Below are positions 57,116 through 64,000 of a stretch of 64,000 bases of DNA, in pieces (the stretch's first letter is position 1; the number at the start of each line of letters is the position of its first letter). The notes under the pieces were generated by a model. The model was not told the DNA's origin. It saw nothing but the letters and a program-made list of their open reading frames with translations, and ran no database searches. Source of the DNA: Topomyia yanbarensis (taxonomy: Eukaryota; Arthropoda; Insecta; Diptera; Culicidae); contig NC_080672.1 of assembly GCF_030247195.1 (NCBI RefSeq), positions 248,543,209 to 248,607,208 of the forward strand. Reading direction: 5' to 3'. A program made the position numbers and the translations under genes.

Positions 57116-60100
57116 GTGAGTAGAGTTGAATAGGAAATGCCTGTCCGGCCTAGCCGTGTAACTAAGACCTGTTGCGATGGTTAGATAAATGCAGATAGAA
57201 GATGTTAGATGATAGATATCAATAAAAAAAAGAAAAGGAAGAGTGAGATAAAGTGTTGATAGAAAGTCATAGTAAATTATTAGTTGATGGAAAAGTACCT
57301 TAATAGCTAATAGTGGAGTCGTAAGTAGCACTTTGAACGGAATTGAATTCCTTGAACACTAAACCTAATAACAGGTGACGGAGGCTGAAGATTGTACCAT
57401 CCGTCACCCGTAAAGAAAAAGAATTAGTCCGAATGAGGTTGAGGTGAATGGTGACGCGATTGGTTCGTCCAAAATGTTTCCAACTTTAATTATAGGGATT
57501 ATTGAACTAACCGATTAAAGTAAAAATAACATGCTGAAATTAGTTTAATCGCTCCTACCAGAAACCAAGAATATTTTGGTTAATCAAAATATGGAACTTG
57601 CAGCGTTCATTACTCTTACAGTCTAATTGCCTAAATAAGCTCTAAAGCCAAATTCACACCTTTTCGGTCTGATTCAGTGACAGTTCAATATCGTGTACGG
57701 ACGCCAATATTCTTTCATACACTTAAAACGCAAGCATTCACACATTTCCGGTACGGCGCCTTTGTTTAAAAACGGGCTGCAAAAACGTTGCGCAAAATTA
57801 CAAAACGCGCTCCATGTGGCTGGTGGAGCTCCAGAGCACCACTTCAGATTTCATGCTTAGTAGCCTTAGACTATGATTTGAGGGCGAAGAAAGCTTTTGC
57901 CCTCGGCATGATACTGTACCATGACTTGGTCCGGGGGCTTTTCATCTAAAGCAGTACTACAGTAATAGCACATGGAAACTTTGAGTACGACTACTTTCTA
58001 TTTAGTTCAGCTGCATTGTGATCCAAAATAAAGTATTAAATACTTAACTTGACGACCTTCATTATCCACATAGCCATGTTCGAAATAATGTACAAAGTAG
58101 GCTTAGGGCCAAGTTAATCTTTGGCAGCCCTTCGCAATCATCTACGCATACTTACGCATCTCCAGAACATGATTACCCTTGTGATAAAGTGAACCGTTTA
58201 GAACTTATAAATTAAGAAGCGCGGTCTCAAACGTGAACCTACAAATGCCTGTGCTCGCGCGATCATCTATCGCACACGTCCTGAAGTCTCTACCCTTGGT
58301 CCTAGAGCCAATAGAAATCACTAGACAGCACGTTCCATGACGGCATGACCGGGAACACTAGTGATAGAGGGAAGTCACTCTCATCTTCAATTTGAACCGC
58401 ACACAAAATTGAGAATCCTATTCACGATCCGCGCAATCATTCATGAACACACGCGAATATTCAAATAGCCACACGGTTACGAAATCGAATTTATACACAC
58501 GAAGTTACATAGGGAAACTGTGGGTAAGACGGACAGCTGGGGTAAGACGAATACATGGTTATTTTAGGGATTTGACAATAAAACTGCAATTGTATTGTAT
58601 GTATACCCTATCATTATGGGTAACCTTGAATAATGAAACACTCAGTAAGCCTTGAATACTGTTAAATGTGTTCAATTTAAGCAAATATTGATAATCAGTA
58701 GTGCAGCTTCGTGCGGGTGTGATTTTCGTTTCCAATTTTAAGATTCATCGAGGAAAAAATCAATTTATTCGCGGATTTTTTCCTTTATTTCGATTAAATA
58801 GCTCTTAAGTGACATCTTCGGGGAAAATAACAGTTAAGTTGATTTATGCGTGAATAAGTGCAAACGTTTAAAAAATATGTGTACTGGTGGGGCAAGACGG
58901 ACAGTTTGCCTCTATTGATTCATCATTATATGAATGTATCGCGTGTAAAAACGAAATTCTAGCAGTCAAACGAGGAGTACCATCCAGATAGCTGAAGTCT
59001 CACATGCAGCAGACTGCAAGATGTACGTTAACGTGACCGAGGCTAGAATTTTTTTATAAATTATTGTGACTGATGAATGGAACTGATTGTATAGCTCTCT
59101 TTACGATAACGGCAAAAACGATATTAGAAAACACATAATTTGCTTCAACTCTAAATCGAACTCCAAAACGTTATTTCTCACCTCGAATCTATTCAAAACA
59201 TCCGTTAGAAACAGTAAATTTTAATATTTTGTATTGTAATCATCATATTCGCAACATGTATTACCCCCACTATATGTCCGTTTCACCGGCAGTCTGGAAA
59301 ATGTGTAGATATTTCTTCGTTTTCTAGTTCTTTAAAAATGATACTTAATGATTTTTGTAATAAAATCCCTCTGGACACTCGAATGTCAACATATGGTGCT
59401 GCAACAGAGTATTATATTGTTATTGTTATTTATCAGTGTGCAATCGGGCTGTCTCAACAACCTATTTCTGCAACCTATGTGCATTAACTGTACACCTATC
59501 GTCTATCCGTTGCACTTGACAATGTGTGCAGTGCTTTATGGTCACACCTACGACCGCGCACCCGGCTTCCCATGAGCGTTTTGGCGGCTCAGAGGCGTCC
59601 TTCCATGTTGCTCAGGGATACATTGGTCCTATACACATCCATGCATACAGGCATACATACGGGCTTACATTCATACATACATACAAACTATTTGGCGCAA
59701 GTTTAGAGCGTGTAACGTCGTGTCATCTAGTCTGTCATCCTATGGAAAATCATCCTACCACCGCCTTGAGGTCAACGTCATATTGGCAAATTTCGCATTG
59801 AATCCGCTTCTGTCTCTTCCTAATCTCCTTTTTGTCTCCTAGGTCCGAAGCGGATCAATCGACTATTAATTGAAACGGTAAACATACTATCAGTATTATT
59901 AGTCCTTACTCGCTAATACTTTTCCTACAACTGTCCTGCTTCTTCTCTATCTTATAACATAACTCGATTATCCCTGTTCTAGTCAATATACATATTCATT
60001 ACATTATGGACCAGGCAAACCCTTACTTTTTCTATTATTATTATCCTGAGTAGCTATACCAGTGAAGGTATTTTAGGATTTCGTTAAAAAGAATCTCTTC

Positions 60101-60970
60101 CAATAAAGGCGTAAGCAATATTTATCCACATAAAGTTTGCTCGAAACGAATGTCCGCCTGGTTCGATTCGAACAGACCACACCGACCCGAGAGGGTTGCT
60201 TATCATTTCTGAGAGCCGGTGTGCTTGATCGAGTTTAATAATCATAAGAACAAGTTCTGAATAATTAACTATCTCTTAGGTGCCAGTCCTGCACTCCTTT
60301 CCTGAACTAGCCTCATACTCACGATCAAAAGAGTCGACAACTAGTAGGATCCACATGTCCCCCACCTAAGCGAATTGATCAACTTGCAAGTAGGAGCACA
60401 TATCTACCAACCAGCCAAGAAGACTTCCGAATCAATGAGAATGGACCATGCCAGTCGAAGGCCACAGGCCCAGCGCCCTCTCGTACAGTGTCATTGTCAT
60501 TTCTCAGCCCACCCCCTGGCAGACGTTTATCCGCCCATCTAGACTATGTCAAGATGAGAACCTACCAGGCCTAACTGTTCGTATGTGCTAGTCCGTATAG
60601 ATTTTGGTTTGCTGAAACGAAACAAGAAAAGCAAAATAATTGTGATTAGTATCGTAGTTATAATAAATAGGTAAACGATTTCTCCTCTGTTGTCCGTTCC
60701 CTTGTTCGTAGTCCTCCCTCCTGTTCCTGGTCTGTTTGGGCCAATGGCTTTCCGTTTCCTTGGCCGTCACGCTCGATCGATTTAGACATCATAGCAGGAG
60801 AAACAAATGAAAAGACAAAACAAAACAAAATGAAAATAAATGGACGTCTGCTATCTTTGCCTAAACTGATGTTGCTTCTCAGTTTTGCACGACCCAGGGG
60901 GGACTTGGCCTTGATCCCAATGCTCTGTCACCGATGTTACGTGATATTCGTTATGGAATATTCTTTGTGT
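57116..60970. other. Long unassigned tract
   Basis: No coding motif in any frame. Noted: GTCACC/GGTGAC inverted words at 57374-57410; GGGTAAGACGGACA words at 58520 and 58890, resembling ends of an old element; a (CATA)n tract at 59630-59690; and a GC-richer piece at 60130-60960 that may be an LTR or leader relic. I can name none of these confidently. Confidence 0.35.
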
Positions 60971-61111
60971 GGGGGCCATTCATAAGCAATGTTGTTCGTT
61001 TTTTTTATCCCTGATCCGCTGATACGTCTAAAATTCATTTTTAGTTTTTATCTCGTTACGTGACGCTCTTCCCCTATTGTCAATATCCAACATCATTTAT
61101 GAATGGTCCCC
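60971..61111. mobile_element. 141-bp MITE relic
   Basis: Ends GGGGGCCATTCATAA and, read inward, GGGGACCATTCATAA. They are similar to the ends of the 50437-51674 element (GGGACCGTTCATAAA), so this is probably a short relative. The TSD is unclear. Confidence 0.65.
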
Positions 61112-61308
61112 TGGTGATATATTTAGAGCAGACAATTCAATGAAAAATAGGATTGACAGGATTTTAGTGCGCTGTTGGCGCCTTGTGTCACATCTTCATG
61201 TTTGTTATTCATACTAACAATACCAAAGCATGCGATGTGATGACCGGAAGATTAGAGAAGCAACTCCTCCCCTTCCCCCCAACATAGAGTATTATATGAT
61301 GACAAAAC

Positions 61309-62016
61309 ATGCTCTATGTTATATTTTAGTATATCCTTAACATGCCCATCTTACGCCCAGTTCCCCCACGTGCCATGTTCCAAACGACAAACACGTGAAC
61401 ATACAAACGCTTGAACTTTTCGCGATCATACACACACGTAATACCACTGTGCTACAGCGAACTTTTCAAGACTCATAAATTGGCATCACTAAATACAAAT
61501 ATTTTATTTCAAACCTTATGAGGAAATATATTATTTTTATTTTTGAGCAACCAACAATAGTATTGCTCAATTAACCTTTTCATCACATTCTGCAGCGCAA
61601 TCATTCGTCACGCATACATAAATTCCTTAACCCTACCTCATCCCACACTCTGCTCTTCTCCCATGGCGTTTTTGTGGTCTGCATGGACAATTCCGCCATT
61701 ACCACTCCTATCATACAATTCAAATAGGATGTCATCGAATAATCACAACGCACATTGGTTTATTTGTATGAGAACTGCTATCCAGCTCTCATATTGTACT
61801 ATACTACTTGCGTTAACCTCAATCGATAAACTCTGAAATATAATAATTAGGCGGAGATTAGGATCGCAGCTTGTTTACCAGACAATTTTTATAAAATTGA
61901 GATGCTGATTTTAAGTAGATTAATAGGATCATCTTTTATACTGCCCATAAAGGTGAAGAGTGAAAAATAATGATTGAAAGTACGAAATATCTTCACCTTG
62001 TTTCTGTACAGTCATT
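61309..62016. repeat. 708-bp direct repeat, first copy
   Basis: Identical by eye to 63293-64000. It starts ATGCTCTATGTTATATTTTA and is non-coding. It includes a GGGCGTAAGATGGG-like word (reverse strand, about 61348). The spacing between copies is 1984 bp. Confidence 0.9.
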
Positions 62017-63292
62017 CGAACGTATCAAGATTACGAATATTAACTGACAAACCTAATTTATGAGATTTTCTTTAATTTCGCTGATTTTATAGATTTAGAA
62101 TAGACATGCGTGTTTTTATTAGTACAAGTTGCTGAATAAAGGCGCACTAGTTCCACAGCGACAGAATCATCTCATCGCACGCTTTTCTGCCAAGTGCTTA
62201 TTACAGTGTAACTGATAATTATTTTCTTTTAATTTGAAAACAAGTTAATTCCTGGTAATCCAAATGAAATTAACTAGAGATTAACATGAAAAAGAGGATC
62301 TTGTATAAAGAAAGCCGGGTGTATGAAGCAATATACTGACCATGATCGCAAACCAGTCCCATAAAGATAGGAAATCCCATAGAAAATGGGACAAATATGC
62401 GATCATGGGTAGTATATTTCCAATGACGAAAGGCACTGTAAGCTTTATTACGAATCAGAAGAGAGGCATTATGGTAATCCTGTGTAGCTAACTCGAAAGA
62501 TCAATTTTATGCAAGATATAGAGTGCCACATGGTATTTCAATAGAATATACTCTTTTTCAGTTTTTATAGAATTATACGCCCTCTAACTCTATCGATGGG
62601 ACTATTATGCCTTTATTTTTCGGATGGGAACTATACTAAAATTTGCTATCTTTTTCGAACTTCTGTGGAACATACCGACACAGATCTTTCATTAGGGCCT
62701 AAGTCGCACTGTACTCAAATGGAGAAAAATCAGTTTCAATATTCGACAATGCTTTCCTAAATGTAGTTTTTATTGTAGGTATAATTTACTTTATGAGCAT
62801 GTTTTTCCTAAAGCATCTTTGGTTAAACCTTATAACAATATAATAAAGAATTTGATTGCTATGTGTTTTAGTGGGTAGAAACTAAAAGAATGGTTACTCC
62901 CAATTTGCATTCCAGTCGTGATTTCACCCTTCAGCAATCGCCATTTGCGAGAGGGCTAAACCGTGAACATGATTTTCAGAAGGGCGCGGTAAATGGGCTA
63001 AACTGACTCTGTCTTGCTGGGCAGGGCTGGGTAAATAGGCGAGCTTGACAGGATATTTTTAATAGCGCTCAGCAAATGGGCGCATAGAAACCCAATGCAA
63101 GTGAAAGGGCGCGTGCATCTTTACTTCAAATTTCATGAATATCGAAATATTTGAATATTTATGTGCAAGAACCACCAAGTAGACAAGATCACAGTGCATA
63201 TTAAGTATCATTTACATAATAGAACCGCCGTTTACAGAATAATTTTGTGAATAATAACCATTCGCCTCTGGTTTGTCGAAAAATGTTAGTTT
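62017..63292. other. Spacer between the direct repeats
   Basis: 1276 bp, non-coding. It holds an interrupted inverted repeat at about 62340-62408 (CCATGATCGCA and TCCCAT facing ATGGGA and TGCGATCATGG) and a run of AATGGGC/AAATAGGC words at 62985-63085. Confidence 0.5.
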
Positions 63293-64000
63293 ATGCTCTA
63301 TGTTATATTTTAGTATATCCTTAACATGCCCATCTTACGCCCAGTTCCCCCACGTGCCATGTTCCAAACGACAAACACGTGAACATACAAACGCTTGAAC
63401 TTTTCGCGATCATACACACACGTAATACCACTGTGCTACAGCGAACTTTTCAAGACTCATAAATTGGCATCACTAAATACAAATATTTTATTTCAAACCT
63501 TATGAGGAAATATATTATTTTTATTTTTGAGCAACCAACAATAGTATTGCTCAATTAACCTTTTCATCACATTCTGCAGCGCAATCATTCGTCACGCATA
63601 CATAAATTCCTTAACCCTACCTCATCCCACACTCTGCTCTTCTCCCATGGCGTTTTTGTGGTCTGCATGGACAATTCCGCCATTACCACTCCTATCATAC
63701 AATTCAAATAGGATGTCATCGAATAATCACAACGCACATTGGTTTATTTGTATGAGAACTGCTATCCAGCTCTCATATTGTACTATACTACTTGCGTTAA
63801 CCTCAATCGATAAACTCTGAAATATAATAATTAGGCGGAGATTAGGATCGCAGCTTGTTTACCAGACAATTTTTATAAAATTGAGATGCTGATTTTAAGT
63901 AGATTAATAGGATCATCTTTTATACTGCCCATAAAGGTGAAGAGTGAAAAATAATGATTGAAAGTACGAAATATCTTCACCTTGTTTCTGTACAGTCATT
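63293..64000. repeat. 708-bp direct repeat, second copy
   Basis: Second copy of 61309-62016. It is cut by the window edge, so its true end is unknown. It could be part of a tandem array, an LTR pair, or an assembly duplication. Confidence 0.9.

Noticed and set aside
60130..60960. LTR or primer-binding site relic on the minus strand
   Set aside because: A GGTGACAGAGCATTGGGATC-like word is suggestive, but no LTR pair or coding region is visible.

Overview
The window looks like intergenic DNA from a culicine mosquito, most likely an Aedes. It is AT-rich and packed with insect-type transposable elements (I-, LOA-, Jockey- and R1-type LINEs, Ty3/gypsy and BEL/Pao LTR elements, hAT, piggyBac and TA-target MITEs). 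It also carries a (TG/TATG)-containing repeat family that I associate with Aedes. The species call is inference. I found no convincing host gene, tRNA, rRNA or CRISPR array. Almost every long reading frame belongs to a mobile element.

Layout. 0.27-3.86 kb: a decayed minus-strand I-clade LINE with an internal deletion filled by a hAT-like MITE. 4.7-9.8 kb: a second, nearly full-length copy of the same family with intact ORF1 and broken ORF2. 9.99-14.6 kb: an almost intact LOA-clade LINE flanked by a 170-bp direct repeat that behaves like an exceptionally long target-site duplication. 14.9-16.7 kb: a MITE with 29-bp termini, part of a terminal-inverted-repeat element, and a Jockey-type LINE fragment. 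16.7-21.8 kb: an inverted arm followed by copy A of a 3.25-kb mosaic repeat. 25.9-26.4 kb: a piggyBac-type MITE. 26.44-37.43 kb: a TA-target MITE split by a 10-kb Ty3/gypsy retrotransposon (26610-36647) with near-identical 1498-bp LTRs, Gag, and Pol reached through an A AAA AAC slippery site. 39.35-41.24 kb: a hAT element with perfect 8-bp TSDs carrying a LINE fragment. 41.31-44.55 kb: copy B of the mosaic repeat. 45.5-51.7 kb: four TIR elements, one nested. 52.1-53.4 kb: a short inverted copy C of the mosaic family. 53.9-56.4 kb: a LINE 3' end split by a 5'-truncated R1-clade LINE with a 16-bp TSD. 56.4-57.1 kb: a BEL/Pao integrase relic. 57.1-64 kb: unassigned DNA, one MITE, and a 708-bp direct repeat running off the window end.

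The parts do not form a pathway. They record nested insertion: LTR element into MITE, R1 LINE into another LINE, MITE into a 3-kb TIR element, LOA LINE beside an I LINE. The youngest events appear to be the Ty3/gypsy insertion (LTRs differ at about four bases plus two homopolymer indels), mosaic copies A and B (about 99.6 percent alike), and the terminal direct repeat (no difference seen). The least explained component is the mosaic family whose units start with a paired-hairpin head, contain a TG/TATG microsatellite and about 335-bp modules, and sit between T-runs.
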